Origin: Thioalkalivibrio sp. | GTDB lineage: Bacteria; Pseudomonadota; Gammaproteobacteria; Ectothiorhodospirales; Ectothiorhodospiraceae | Length of the DNA: 33,578 nt | Assembly: GCA_007692435.1 (NCBI GenBank) | Contig: RECA01000101.1 | Span: 1 to 33,578 of the forward strand | Direction: 5' to 3' | Part shown: one piece after another, positions 18,744 to 26,634 of the stretch | Layout of the letters: each line of letters starts with the position of its first letter | Numbering within the stretch: the first letter of the stretch is position 1 | Notes under the pieces: model-generated | Database searches by the model: none | Told to the model about the DNA's origin: nothing | Seen by the model: the letters and a program-made list of their open reading frames with translations, nothing else | Program-made: the position numbers and the translations under genes

Positions 18744-18771
18744 ACTAGGACCGGGCACCGGCCAGCGTCAA
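18742..18771 (-). promoter_or_regulatory. Sigma70-type promoter of the Anbu gene
   Basis: On the - strand TTGACG (18771-18766) and TAGTAT (18747-18742) are separated by 18 bases. The predicted start near 18735 gives a leader of about 28 bases to ATG 18707. The -35 matches the consensus at five of six positions and the -10 at four of six. No other gene lies between it and the Anbu start. Confidence 0.6.
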
Positions 18772-18788
18772 CGCAAACCGGCCGAAGC

Positions 18789-18813
18789 CATCGCGGCCAG
18801 AGGCCGCTCCCGC
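18789..18813 (-). repeat. REP-like palindromic element, copy 2 (inverted)
   Basis: Read on the - strand, this 25-base element has GCGGCC/GGCCGC around TCT, with the same GGGAGCGGC start and GCCGCGATG end as 8196-8220. It lies just upstream of the Anbu promoter, so the two copies bracket the whole peptide-modification module in opposite orientation. Confidence 0.6.
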
Positions 18814-18856
18814 GACCCTTTGCGCCCGGAGGGCACCCCTTACAGGGCGGGAATCC

Positions 18857-19519
18857 TCACGGCCGGATCACGGTGAGCCCGAGCAGGTGCCACAGCTGCA
18901 TGCCGCCCCGATACCACTTGAGGCGGTCGGCCGGGTACCCGAGGTTGGTCAGGGTGCGCATGTTGGTCGGCGATTGACCGCACCACGGGCCGTTGCAGAA
19001 CAGCACCAGCGTCTTTGCCTGGCTGAAGTCGTAGAAGTCGCCGTCGAAGAGCACGCCGAAGTCCTCGAGGTGGTCCTGCACCGATTCCGGGGACGCGCCG
19101 GACGCGAAATGCAGCGCGTCCCACGGGACACTGACCGCGCCGGGGATCGTGCCGCGCGCGTACTCGTCCGCGCCGCGCGAGTCGATCACCAGGATGCCGT
19201 CGTCCGTGCCGGCACGCTCGAGGTACTCGAGGAACTCGATCTCGCCCAGGGTCTCGATCCCCGGGCCCGCGCTCATCGGCTGGATGCAGTAGGGCGGGCA
19301 GGGGCGCGAGGTCATGCTGAAGTCGGGTGTTACGGTATTGAAGGTGTCCTGGTCTCGTTTGATCACCACCGGCTCGCCGTCGTGCAGGACCTCGACGCGA
19401 TCGATCTCGGCGGTGATGCCGACCTCCAGGGAGTCGGCCTGGCCGGCCGTGGGTAGCAGTGCCGCCAACAGGAGGCTTGCCGGCAGGGCCCGGTACAGGA
19501 ACCGGTTCGTCAGGAACAT
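18857..19519 (-). CDS. Periplasmic rhodanese-like domain protein
   Basis: ATG 19519 follows GAGAGGTG and starts a 220-residue protein with a clear signal peptide: MFLTNRFLYRALPASLLLAA, then a likely cleavage after AGQA at ~28. A rhodanese-like fold follows (ILVIDSRGADEYARGTIPGA at ~109-128). The active-site loop reads FCNGPWCGQSP, with C175 and C180 in place of the usual CxxxxR loop. A second pair, C74 and C78, occurs in RPCPPYC. This four-cysteine arrangement suggests thiol-disulfide or sulfur-relay chemistry in the periplasm rather than simple thiosulfate sulfurtransferase activity; that is inference. Upstream on the same strand is acs, separated by a strong hairpin. Confidence 0.85.
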   Translation of the reverse strand: MFLTNRFLYRALPASLLLAALLPTAGQADSLEVGITAEIDRVEVLHDGEPVVIKRDQDTFNTVTPDFSMTSRPCPPYCIQPMSAGPGIETLGEIEFLEYLERAGTDDGILVIDSRGADEYARGTIPGAVSVPWDALHFASGASPESVQDHLEDFGVLFDGDFYDFSQAKTLVLFCNGPWCGQSPTNMRTLTNLGYPADRLKWYRGGMQLWHLLGLTVIRP

Positions 19520-19670
19520 GGTGTTCACCTCTCGCAGCAGGGAAGGGGGGCGGGGCCTTCGCGATGCCCAGTACGAACGTAGCAGAGGAACGGCGGGCCG
19601 GCAGAGTAGAGGCCCGCGATGCAGGGGGTTTCGCCCTTCCGGCAGACCGCCGGTCGTCACCCGGCGCAGG

Positions 19671-19699
19671 GCCCCGTCCCGCCGCCGGCGGGACGGGGC
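19671..19699 (-). terminator. 13-bp perfect hairpin directly after acs
   Basis: GCCCCGTCCCGCC (19671-19683) pairs perfectly with 19687-19699 around a GCC loop, eight bases past the acs stop in the direction of transcription. No T run follows on the - strand, so it may terminate weakly or protect the mRNA 3' end. Confidence 0.5.
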
Positions 19700-19706
19700 G
19701 CGTCGG

Positions 19707-21665
19707 TCAGGCCTTGCCCTGCAGCTGGGCGACCACGTTCTCGTTTTCGAGGGTGGAGATATCGGAGGTGATCTCCTCGCCCTTGGCGACGGAACGCAGC
19801 AGGCGGCGCATGATCTTGCCGGAACGCGTCTTCGGCAGGCCGTCGGCGAAGCGGACATCGTCGGGCTTTGCGATCGGACCAATGTGATCGCTGACCCAGT
19901 TCCGCAGTTCCTTCACCATCTGCTCCGCGGCGTCGCCGGTGGGCCGGTCACCCTTCAGGATCACGAAGGCGACGATGGACTCGCCCTTCACATCGTGCGG
20001 ACGGCCGACGACCGCGGCCTCGGCGACGGCCTCATGGGCCACCAGGGCGGATTCGATCTCCATCGTGCCCAGCCGGTGACCGGAGACGTTGAGCACGTCG
20101 TCGATCCGGCCCATGATCCAGATGTTGCCTTCCGAGTCGCGCCGTGCCGAGTCCCCCGCAAGGTAGTACTTGCCGTCGAACTTCGGCCAGTAGGTGGACT
20201 TGTAGCGGTTGTCGTCCTGCCACACGGTGCGCAGCATCGACGGCCAGGGCTTCTTGATCACCAGCAGGCCGCCCTGGTCGGGTCCGAGGCTCTCGCCCTC
20301 CTCGTTCACCACGTCGGCCGCGATCCCCGGGAGCGGGCGCGTGCAGGAACCGGGAACCAGGGTGGTCACGCCGGGAAGGGGCGCGATCATGTTCGCCCCC
20401 GTCTCGGTCTGCCACCAGGTGTCGACCACCGGGCAGCGGGAGGCCCCGATCTTTTCGTAGTACCACATCCATGCCTCGGGGTTGATCGGTTCGCCCACGG
20501 TCCCGAGCAGGCGCAGCTTCGACAGGTCGTACTCGTCCGGGATCTCGTCCCCGGCCTTCATCAGCGCGCGGATCGCGGTGGGCGCGGTGTAGAACACGGT
20601 GACCCCGTGTGCCTGGCACATCTTCCACCAGCGGCCCGCGTCGGGCACCGTGGGCACGCCCTCGTAGACGATCTGTGTCGCGCCGACGGACAGCGGGCCG
20701 TAGGTGACGTAGGTGTGGCCGGTGATCCAGCCGACGTCCGCGGTGCACCAGAAGACGTCATCGTCCTGCAGGTCGAAGACCCACTCGTTGGTGATGATCG
20801 CGTTCAGCAGGTAGCCCGCGCTGGAGTGCTGGATGCCCTTGGGCTTGCCGGTGGAGCCGGAGGTGTAGAGCAGGAACAGCGGGTGCTCGGCCTCCACCCA
20901 CTCGGGTTCGCAGTCGTTGGACTGGTCGGCCACCGCGTCGTGCCACCAGACGTCGCGGCCCTCCGTCATGTCGATATCGTTGCCGGCACGCTTGAGCACG
21001 ACGATCCGCTCGACCGAGCCCTCGCTGATCCCCAGTGCCTTGTCGGCGTTCTTCTTCAGCGACACGACCCGGCCGCCGCGTGTGCCGCCGTCCGAGGTGA
21101 TCATCAGCCGCGCGCCGGAGTTGTCGATGCGGTCGCGCAGCGCGTCGGCCGAGAAGCCCCCGAAGACCACCGAGTGGATCGCCCCGATGCGTGCGCAGGC
21201 CTGCATCGCGATCACCGCCTCGGCGATCATCGGCATGTAGATCACGACCCGGTCGCCCTTCTCCACGCCCATGGAGCGCAGGGCGTTCCCGAGCTTGCCC
21301 ACTTCGTTGTAGAGGTCGCGGTAGGTGTAGGTGCGCGTGTCGCCGGCCTCGCCTTCGAAGATGATCGCGGGCTTGTCGCCACGTTCCTCGAGATGGCGGT
21401 CGATGCAGTTGTAGGAGACGTTGACCAGCCCGTCGGTGAACCAGGCAAAGTGGGGTGCGCGGCTGTCGTCGAGGCCGACGCTGAATTCCTTCTTCCAGGT
21501 GATCTTCTCGCGTGCGAGGTCGCACCAGAAGCCCTCGTAGTCTTCCTCGGCCTTCTTGTACAGGGCCTCCGCATCCGCGGGCTTCAGTCGCGCCTTGGCC
21601 ACGAAGTCTTCCGGTGGCGGAAAATGGCGTTCTTCATGCAGCGCGGATTCGATGGTTTCGCTCAT
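19707..21665 (-). CDS. acs: Acetyl-CoA synthetase (AMP-forming)
   Basis: Acs converts acetate, ATP and CoA to acetyl-CoA through acetyl-AMP. The 652-residue product equals the E. coli length. It carries [21 protein letters not shown] near the N terminus, the P-loop [31 protein letters not shown] and [16 protein letters not shown]. It ends with the [14 protein letters not shown] motif, whose lysine (~617) is the residue reversibly acetylated in this family. CTGGAGGCACC provides the ribosome-binding site before ATG 21665. Its upstream region holds a tandem 16-bp duplication, a sigma54-like match and a palindrome. Location in a locus with a VC_2705-type symporter and a transporter-linked kinase supports coordinated acetate use. 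Confidence 0.98.
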   Translation of the reverse strand: MSETIESALHEERHFPPPEDFVAKARLKPADAEALYKKAEEDYEGFWCDLAREKITWKKEFSVGLDDSRAPHFAWFTDGLVNVSYNCIDRHLEERGDKPAIIFEGEAGDTRTYTYRDLYNEVGKLGNALRSMGVEKGDRVVIYMPMIAEAVIAMQACARIGAIHSVVFGGFSADALRDRIDNSGARLMITSDGGTRGGRVVSLKKNADKALGISEGSVERIVVLKRAGNDIDMTEGRDVWWHDAVADQSNDCEPEWVEAEHPLFLLYTSGSTGKPKGIQHSSAGYLLNAIITNEWVFDLQDDDVFWCTADVGWITGHTYVTYGPLSVGATQIVYEGVPTVPDAGRWWKMCQAHGVTVFYTAPTAIRALMKAGDEIPDEYDLSKLRLLGTVGEPINPEAWMWYYEKIGASRCPVVDTWWQTETGANMIAPLPGVTTLVPGSCTRPLPGIAADVVNEEGESLGPDQGGLLVIKKPWPSMLRTVWQDDNRYKSTYWPKFDGKYYLAGDSARRDSEGNIWIMGRIDDVLNVSGHRLGTMEIESALVAHEAVAEAAVVGRPHDVKGESIVAFVILKGDRPTGDAAEQMVKELRNWVSDHIGPIAKPDDVRFADGLPKTRSGKIMRRLLRSVAKGEEITSDISTLENENVVAQLQGKA

Positions 21666-21690
21666 CTGGTGCCTCCAGCATGGTTAGCAT

Positions 21691-21722
21691 CTTGGTTTTA
21701 TCGGGTCTTGGTTTTATCGGGT
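21691..21722. repeat. Perfect tandem duplication of 16 bp upstream of acs
   Basis: CTTGGTTTTATCGGGT occurs twice head to tail, ending 26 bases before the acs start on the - strand. On that strand each unit reads ACCCGATAAAACCAAG. It lies in the expected 5' leader or promoter-proximal region and may be a duplicated regulator site. Confidence 0.75.
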
Positions 21723-21723
21723 C

Positions 21724-21739
21724 CGCTACCGCGGTGCCC
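21724..21739 (-). promoter_or_regulatory. Possible sigma54 promoter for acs
   Basis: On the - strand GGGCACC-GCGG-TAGCG keeps the GG-N10-GC spacing and the GGCAC core of -24/-12 promoters. The -12 TTGC reads TAGC, and no matching upstream activator half-sites were seen. In GC-rich DNA such matches occur by chance. Confidence 0.27.
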
Positions 21740-21805
21740 GTATTTCTTCGGTGTCTGTACGGCGGCGCCCGTTCCCCCGTGGCGCGACGGTACAACCGGT
21801 AGAGC

Positions 21806-21815
21806 TGTGATCACA
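21806..21815. promoter_or_regulatory. 10-bp palindrome TGTGATCACA
   Basis: This perfect palindrome lies about 140 bases upstream of the acs start. It contains both CRP-like half-sites but lacks the six-base spacer CRP requires, so it is recorded only as a possible operator of unknown specificity. Confidence 0.3.
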
Positions 21816-21992
21816 AAGGCCCCGCCGCCGGCGGGTTCGTGCGGTTCCCCGCCGCGCGGGCAGGGACCTCGACTGCAGGCGGGACCCCTTCCGGAAATGG
21901 CTGTACGGAACGCGCCGGGCCTGCGCAGGAGGCGTCACCAGAGCGCTGACGCCAACCACCAGAGGATAGCACGTGCACGGGCGCCCTCCACG

Positions 21993-22700
21993 TCACCAGA
22001 GCGGCCCCGGGCGATGCAGTACGCGGTGCAGCGGCAGGGGTTTGTCCTCGGCGCGGTGCGTGATCTGCGCGGCGAAGAGTTCCGCCGCGGCCAGCGCGTC
22101 GTTGAGCGCGTCGTGACCCTTGTAGCGCGGGAGGTTGTAGCGTTCGCGCAGCGCGTTCAGCCGCAATCCGCCGGACCGGACGGTCTCCTGGCGGCGCTCC
22201 ATGTCCTGCTGCGCCAGGCGCAGGGTATCCACGGTCGGGATCATGCAGGCAAACCCGTATTCACTCTGGCAGGCCCGGTCGAGGAAGCCGAGTTCGACCG
22301 TTGCATGGTGGGCCAGCATCACGCGGCCCTCGAGCACCTCGAGAAACCGCCCCAGCGCCTCGCTGAGGCTGCCGCCGCGCGCAGCCTGGTCATCGGTGAT
22401 CTGGTGGATCACGGCGCTGGCCTCGGGGATCTCCCGGGTCGGTCGCACCCAGCATTGGCCGGCCGTGTCGAGGCGGATGGTCAGACCGTCCATCGCCACC
22501 CAGCCGATGGACAGGATCTGGTCCTCCGCCGGGTTCAGGCCGGTCGTCTCGAGATCCACCGCGAGGAACGGGGTCTCGCGGCAGTCCTTCGACAGGTCCG
22601 GGATCTTGCCGGCAAGGTAGTCGCGCAGCGGCCCCGCAGGAACCTTTGCCGCGCGCCGCTGGCGGCGCCAGCAGAACAGCAGGGGCCCGGGGGGCTGCAT
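21993..22700 (-). CDS. 3'-5' exonuclease, DnaQ/DEDDh type
   Basis: The 235-residue product has a DEDDh exonuclease fold: Exo I with D49 and E51 (AVDLETTGLNP), Exo II in LAHHATVELGFLD, and Exo III with H196 and D201 (GHDALNDALAAAELF). At the usual Exo II aspartate the protein has E136, a conservative change that may still bind metal. It is not the replicative epsilon subunit, as it lacks the usual start and C-terminal region. The start overlaps the stop of the DUF294 gene by one base (TGATG). The pair is commonly seen beside DUF294 and VC_2705 symporter genes, though the role of an exonuclease there is unexplained. Confidence 0.88.
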   Translation of the reverse strand: MQPPGPLLFCWRRQRRAAKVPAGPLRDYLAGKIPDLSKDCRETPFLAVDLETTGLNPAEDQILSIGWVAMDGLTIRLDTAGQCWVRPTREIPEASAVIHQITDDQAARGGSLSEALGRFLEVLEGRVMLAHHATVELGFLDRACQSEYGFACMIPTVDTLRLAQQDMERRQETVRSGGLRLNALRERYNLPRYKGHDALNDALAAAELFAAQITHRAEDKPLPLHRVLHRPGPLW

Positions 22701-24562
22701 CAGAGCGTGCCCTTGGCGGCCAGTCGGGAGCGCAGGTTCTTCTGCATCGTTCCGATCACCGCGAAGGCATCCTTCAGGTGCGCGCGCTCCAGCGCCGACA
22801 GCGTCTTCGGCGGGATGTGGTTGTCGGGAGCCTCGCCCGCCTTCACCTGGTCCACCTGGTGGCGCGCACGCAGCGTGAACAGGGTCTCGTAGGCATCACA
22901 CAGGTTCTCGCCCGCGTCCCGCGTGATCACGCCCGCGTGGACGGCGCCGGCCAGTCGGTCGAGGGTGTGCATCCCCGTGAGCCCGCCCTGGAAGGCGTAC
23001 ACCTGGGCCAGGCTGGAGATCAGCAGCAGGCCCTGCTTCTTCACGTCCAGGGTGTCCGCCTGCTCGCCCGAGGGCACCAGCACCAGCTGGCGGAAGAAGC
23101 CGAGCGGCGGCGAGCGCCGCAGCGCGTTGCGGGCCATCTGGGCGAGGAAGGGGGGTTGTCCCCCGACCATGGTCAGCGCCTCGGACCGCAACGGGTCGAA
23201 CAGCGCGGCGTCGCCGTGAACGACACGAAGGTCGAAATAGTGGGCGGCCAGCATCGCCCGCTTCGTGTCCGGGGTGTAGGTGACCCGGCTGAACTCCTTG
23301 CGCCAGCCGCTGACGCTGCGCCGCCAGTGGGCGTTGGCTGGCGTGACATCGCCCGGGCAGTGCGGCAGTCCGCACGCATCCAGCCCGTCGGTGACGAATT
23401 CCGCCAGTCGGGCGAAGTAGGCGTCGACCTCCTCGTCCTTCGAGTCCGCGTGGATCAGGGCGTTGTCCTGGTCGGTGTGCACCGACTGCTCGCGGCGCCC
23501 CTGGGAGCCGCAGGCCAGCCAGGCATAGGGCACCGGCGGCGGTCCCAGCTGGGTTTCGGCCAGCTTCAGCAGGCGCCGGGTGAGGGCGTCGATCACCGCC
23601 GTGACCGCCTGGCCCAGGTGAAACGCGGTGGCGCCGGACTGGACCAGCTGGATCTGCAGTTCCGGCAGCGACCGGGCCACCTGGCTCAGCGCTTCAACGG
23701 ACTCGCAGCGACGGATGTCGCGAACCAGGTACACCGCATTGGTGCCCTGGTGACGGATCAGGTCGGTGGTCGAGATCAGTCCCACGGGCTGCTGGCCGGA
23801 CATCACCGGGAGGTGGTGGATGTCCTGGCGGGACATCATCAGCAGCGCCTCGAAGGCGGGTGTCTCGCGCGTGACCGTCTGCAGACGGCTGCTCATGATG
23901 TTGCCGACCGGCTCCTGCCGCGATCGGCCCGCGGCCAGGCAGCGCTTGCGCAGGTCGTGATCGGTGACGATGCCCGCCAGCGCGTCGCCGGACATCACGA
24001 TCAGCGCGGACACCTCCTGCTCCGTCATGCGCTCGGCGGCATCCCGGATCGTCGACTCGGGGGTGATGGTGATCGGCGGGCGCGTGACCAGTTCGCCCAC
24101 CGATACGGTGAGCACCCCTTGGCCGCGGTTGCCACCGGCCCCCAGCGCGGCGCGCGCCTGTTCCGCGGGCCGCCGGCTGGCCCGTTCGAAGCGTTCCGCG
24201 AACCCGGGATGCTGCTGGCGCAGTTCCCGTGCGTCTGGCCCCGGCAGCAGGTAGAACAGGGCATCCTCGACCACCCGGCCCGAGACCGGGTTCAGCGGGT
24301 CCGCGTCCTCGGGCACGGCGAAGATGTCGCCCTCCCCGAGCTTGTCCAGCAGTTCGTCCTGGGAATCGCGCAGGTCCACGGCGCCGGCGCGGACCAGCCA
24401 CAGGTCATCGGCCGCCGACTCCTCCGGCGGGAAGGGCGTGCCGCGGCGCAGGTACCGGACGTTCAGCAGTTTCGGCAAACGGTCCAGGACCGGCTCGGGA
24501 AGCACCGCGTAATCGGGGCTCGTGAGCAGGAAGTCGCGGATTTCCTGAAGTTCGGCGTCCAT
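22700..24562 (-). CDS. cNMP-binding/CBS/DUF294 nucleotidyltransferase-like protein (copy 1)
   Basis: The 620-residue product has an N-terminal cyclic-nucleotide-binding-like beta barrel (~10-140), a CBS pair (~155-285; SVGELVTRPPITITPESTIRDA, then SSRLQTVTRETPAFEALLMM), a nucleotidyltransferase domain with GSQGRREQ at ~352 and DQDN at ~364, and a helical DUF294 C-terminal domain. The nucleotidyltransferase signature relates it to GlnD-like uridylyltransferases, so it may nucleotidylate a target protein under adenylate control; this is inference. ATG 24562 was chosen because upstream codons have no family similarity; GTG 24580 is an alternative. It is coupled to the exonuclease downstream. An AT-rich stretch at about 24611-24640 may hold the promoter. 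Confidence 0.9.
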   Translation of the reverse strand: MDAELQEIRDFLLTSPDYAVLPEPVLDRLPKLLNVRYLRRGTPFPPEESAADDLWLVRAGAVDLRDSQDELLDKLGEGDIFAVPEDADPLNPVSGRVVEDALFYLLPGPDARELRQQHPGFAERFERASRRPAEQARAALGAGGNRGQGVLTVSVGELVTRPPITITPESTIRDAAERMTEQEVSALIVMSGDALAGIVTDHDLRKRCLAAGRSRQEPVGNIMSSRLQTVTRETPAFEALLMMSRQDIHHLPVMSGQQPVGLISTTDLIRHQGTNAVYLVRDIRRCESVEALSQVARSLPELQIQLVQSGATAFHLGQAVTAVIDALTRRLLKLAETQLGPPPVPYAWLACGSQGRREQSVHTDQDNALIHADSKDEEVDAYFARLAEFVTDGLDACGLPHCPGDVTPANAHWRRSVSGWRKEFSRVTYTPDTKRAMLAAHYFDLRVVHGDAALFDPLRSEALTMVGGQPPFLAQMARNALRRSPPLGFFRQLVLVPSGEQADTLDVKKQGLLLISSLAQVYAFQGGLTGMHTLDRLAGAVHAGVITRDAGENLCDAYETLFTLRARHQVDQVKAGEAPDNHIPPKTLSALERAHLKDAFAVIGTMQKNLRSRLAAKGTL

Positions 24563-24675
24563 CCTCCATGCATACCCCACATGGAGCCTCAAGGCAACGC
24601 TGCACTGCACCAAAAACGATTTGAAAAACAGTTCCTTAACGCGAGATCCCGCGCGGGCCAGCGGTGCCGTCCCGC

Positions 24676-24703
24676 AAAGAAAAGGCCCGCCTTGCGGCGG
24701 GCC
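24676..24703 (-). terminator. Intrinsic terminator of the symporter operon
   Basis: On the - strand GGCCCGCC-GCAA-GGCGGGCC forms a perfect 8-bp stem with a four-base loop, followed directly by TTTTCTTT. It lies about 150 bases past the symporter stop and ahead of the second DUF294 gene, separating the two transcription units. Confidence 0.85.
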
Positions 24704-24854
24704 CGAATGAGGCGGGGCGTGATCACCATCGCGATACGCGCCTCCTCGGGAGATCGGAGCGGTCACGGGTTGCCGCGATCGTTCGGTCTCCCCACCCCCC
24801 GCCCGCAAGCGCGGGAGAGGGGCTTGTGATCGCGCTCGGCGCGACCCTTTTACC

Positions 24855-26627
24855 TCAGCTGGTACCCACGCGCGGTACCCGCACGTCCTCGACCAGGTGC
24901 TGGATGTGCTCCGGCGGCTCCTTCGTGATCTTCATCACCAGGAATGCCGCGATGAAGTTCAGGATCGCGCCGATCACGCCGAAGCCGGTCGGGTTGATGC
25001 CCAGCAGCCAGTACTCGGCCGTATCCGGGAACATGTTGGTGCCCGGCAGGAAGAACCACCCCTTGAACAGGAAGATGTAGAGCAGGGTGCTCCCAAGGCC
25101 CGCCAGCATGCCGGCGATCGCCCCTTCCCGGTTCATCTTCTTCACGAAGATGCCCATCATCAGCACCGGGAACAGGCTGGCCGCCGCCAGACCGAAGGCC
25201 AGTGCGACCACCTCGGCCGCGAACCCGGGTGGATTCAGTCCTAGATATCCGGCCAGCAGGATGGCTGCCGCCATCGCGATCCGTCCCGAGAGCAGTTCGG
25301 ACCGCTCCGATATCCCGGGCGTCAGCACCCCCTTCATCAGGTCATGGGATATCGAGGACGATATCGCGAGCAACAGGCCGGCCGCGGTCGACAACGCGGC
25401 CGCGATACCTCCCGCCGCGACCAGCGCGATCACCCAGTTTGGCAGGCCGGCGATCTGCGGGTTGGCGAGCACCATGATGTCGCGGTCGATCGTGGTGAAC
25501 TCGTTGCCTTCCCAGCCCCACTCCTCGCGGGCCATCTCCGCGAATTCCTCATCGGCGTCGTTGTAGTACTGGAGCCGGCCGTCCTCGTTCTTGTCCTCCC
25601 ACTCGAGCAGGCCGGTGCGCTCCCAGCGCAGCATCCAGTCCGGACGTTCCTCGATCACCACGTTGCCCTGGGGATCGCCGACCGGGCCCGGCTGCACGGT
25701 GTTGATGAAGTTGTACATGGCCATCGCGCCCACGGCGGGTGCGGTGGTGTACAGGATGCCGATGAAGAGCAGTGCGAAGCCGGCGGACTTGCGGGCGTCA
25801 CGCACGCGCGGCACGGTGAAGAACCGGATGATCACGTGCGGAAGGCCCGCGGTGCCGATCATCAGCGCCAGTGTCAGCAGGAACATGTTCAGCAGGGACA
25901 TGCCGGTGACGGAGGTGTAGGCCGCGAAGCCCAGATCCATCAGCGTCTGGTCCAGTGCCTGCAGCAGCTGGGTGTCCTCGCCGATCAGCGTCGAGCCCAG
26001 GCCGATCTGCGGGAAGGCGTGACCGGTCAGCGTCAGCGAGATGAAGACCGCGGGCACGGTGTAGGCGAAGATCATGATCACGTACTGCGCGATCTGCGTG
26101 TAGGTGATGCCCTTCATCCCGCCGAACACCGCATAGATGAACACCACCACCATGCCCGAGAGCAGGCCGATGGCGAGGTCCATCTCGAGGATGTTCGAGA
26201 ACGCGATCCCGACCCCGCGCATCTGCCCGATCACGTAGGTGATCGAGATCACGAGCAGGCTGATCACCGCGACGATGCGCGCGGTCTTCGAGTAGAAGCG
26301 GTCACCGATGAACTCGGGCACGGTGAACTTCCCGAATTTGCGCAGATAGGGCGCAAGCAGCAGGGCCATCAGCACGTAGCCGCCGGTCCAGCCCATCAGA
26401 TAGGCGCCCCCGGTGAAGCCGAGGAAGGCGATCAGGCCCGCCATCGAGATGAAGCTGGCTGCGGACATCCAGTCGGCCGCGGTGGCCATGCCGTTCAGGA
26501 TCGGGTTGACGCCCTTGCCGGCGACGTAGAACTCGCTGGTGCTGCCGGCCCGTGCCCAGATCGCGATCCCGATGTAGAGCACGAAGGTCGCACCAACGAC
26601 CAGAAAACTCAGTGTTTGAAGGTCCAT
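24855..26627 (-). CDS. Sodium:solute symporter, large subunit (VC_2705 subfamily, acetate/carboxylate type)
   Basis: The 590-residue product is a multi-pass SSS-family transporter, starting MDLQTLSFLVVGATFVLYIG and continuing IWARAGSTSEFYVAGKGVNP, a common SSS N-terminal block. GMATAADWMSAASFISMAGL and GVGIAFSNILEMDLAIGLL are further family blocks. Between helices lies a long polar loop (~315-385) with an EF-hand-like DKNEDG at 345-350. It resembles ActP-type acetate permeases but belongs to the two-subunit VC_2705 group, whose substrate is not firmly known to me. The small DUF4212 subunit lies 7 bases upstream. Proximity to acs supports acetate or another short carboxylate. Confidence 0.9.
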   Translation of the reverse strand: MDLQTLSFLVVGATFVLYIGIAIWARAGSTSEFYVAGKGVNPILNGMATAADWMSAASFISMAGLIAFLGFTGGAYLMGWTGGYVLMALLLAPYLRKFGKFTVPEFIGDRFYSKTARIVAVISLLVISITYVIGQMRGVGIAFSNILEMDLAIGLLSGMVVVFIYAVFGGMKGITYTQIAQYVIMIFAYTVPAVFISLTLTGHAFPQIGLGSTLIGEDTQLLQALDQTLMDLGFAAYTSVTGMSLLNMFLLTLALMIGTAGLPHVIIRFFTVPRVRDARKSAGFALLFIGILYTTAPAVGAMAMYNFINTVQPGPVGDPQGNVVIEERPDWMLRWERTGLLEWEDKNEDGRLQYYNDADEEFAEMAREEWGWEGNEFTTIDRDIMVLANPQIAGLPNWVIALVAAGGIAAALSTAAGLLLAISSSISHDLMKGVLTPGISERSELLSGRIAMAAAILLAGYLGLNPPGFAAEVVALAFGLAAASLFPVLMMGIFVKKMNREGAIAGMLAGLGSTLLYIFLFKGWFFLPGTNMFPDTAEYWLLGINPTGFGVIGAILNFIAAFLVMKITKEPPEHIQHLVEDVRVPRVGTS

Positions 26628-26634
26628 GGCGTTG

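Larger units (their letters stand above)
21666..21992. other. 327-base gene-free region upstream of acs
   Basis: No coding sequence is supported here. It holds the acs ribosome-binding site, the tandem 16-bp repeat (21691-21722), a sigma54-like match (21724-21739), the palindrome TGTGATCACA (21806-21815) and two hairpins. One hairpin is CCCGCC-GCC-GGCGGG at 21821-21835. The other is GGCGTCA-N9-TGACGCC at 21931-21953, the latter 40 bases past the exonuclease stop. A 13-base sequence spanning that stop (21991-22003) recurs at 21933-21945. Confidence 0.7.

Noticed and set aside
21806-21815. CRP site upstream of acs
   Set aside because: The two half-sites abut without the required spacer, so it cannot be called a CRP site.
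19314-22892. Very long + strand frame (1192 codons) across the rhodanese, acs and exonuclease genes
   Set aside because: It is antisense to clearly recognisable genes, rich in His/Arg/Gly/Val from GC-biased codons, and shows no family motif.
24569-24597. TTGCCT-N17-TATGCA promoter-like match before DUF294 copy 1
   Set aside because: Its -10 lies only seven bases from the chosen ATG, leaving essentially no leader; chance is more likely.
24787-24822. TCTCCCC...CCCGC-AAGC-GCGGG-AGAGGGG as a long palindrome
   Set aside because: Only the inner 5 bp pair; the outer arms are not complementary. It resembles a common intergenic repeat fragment but is too weak to call.
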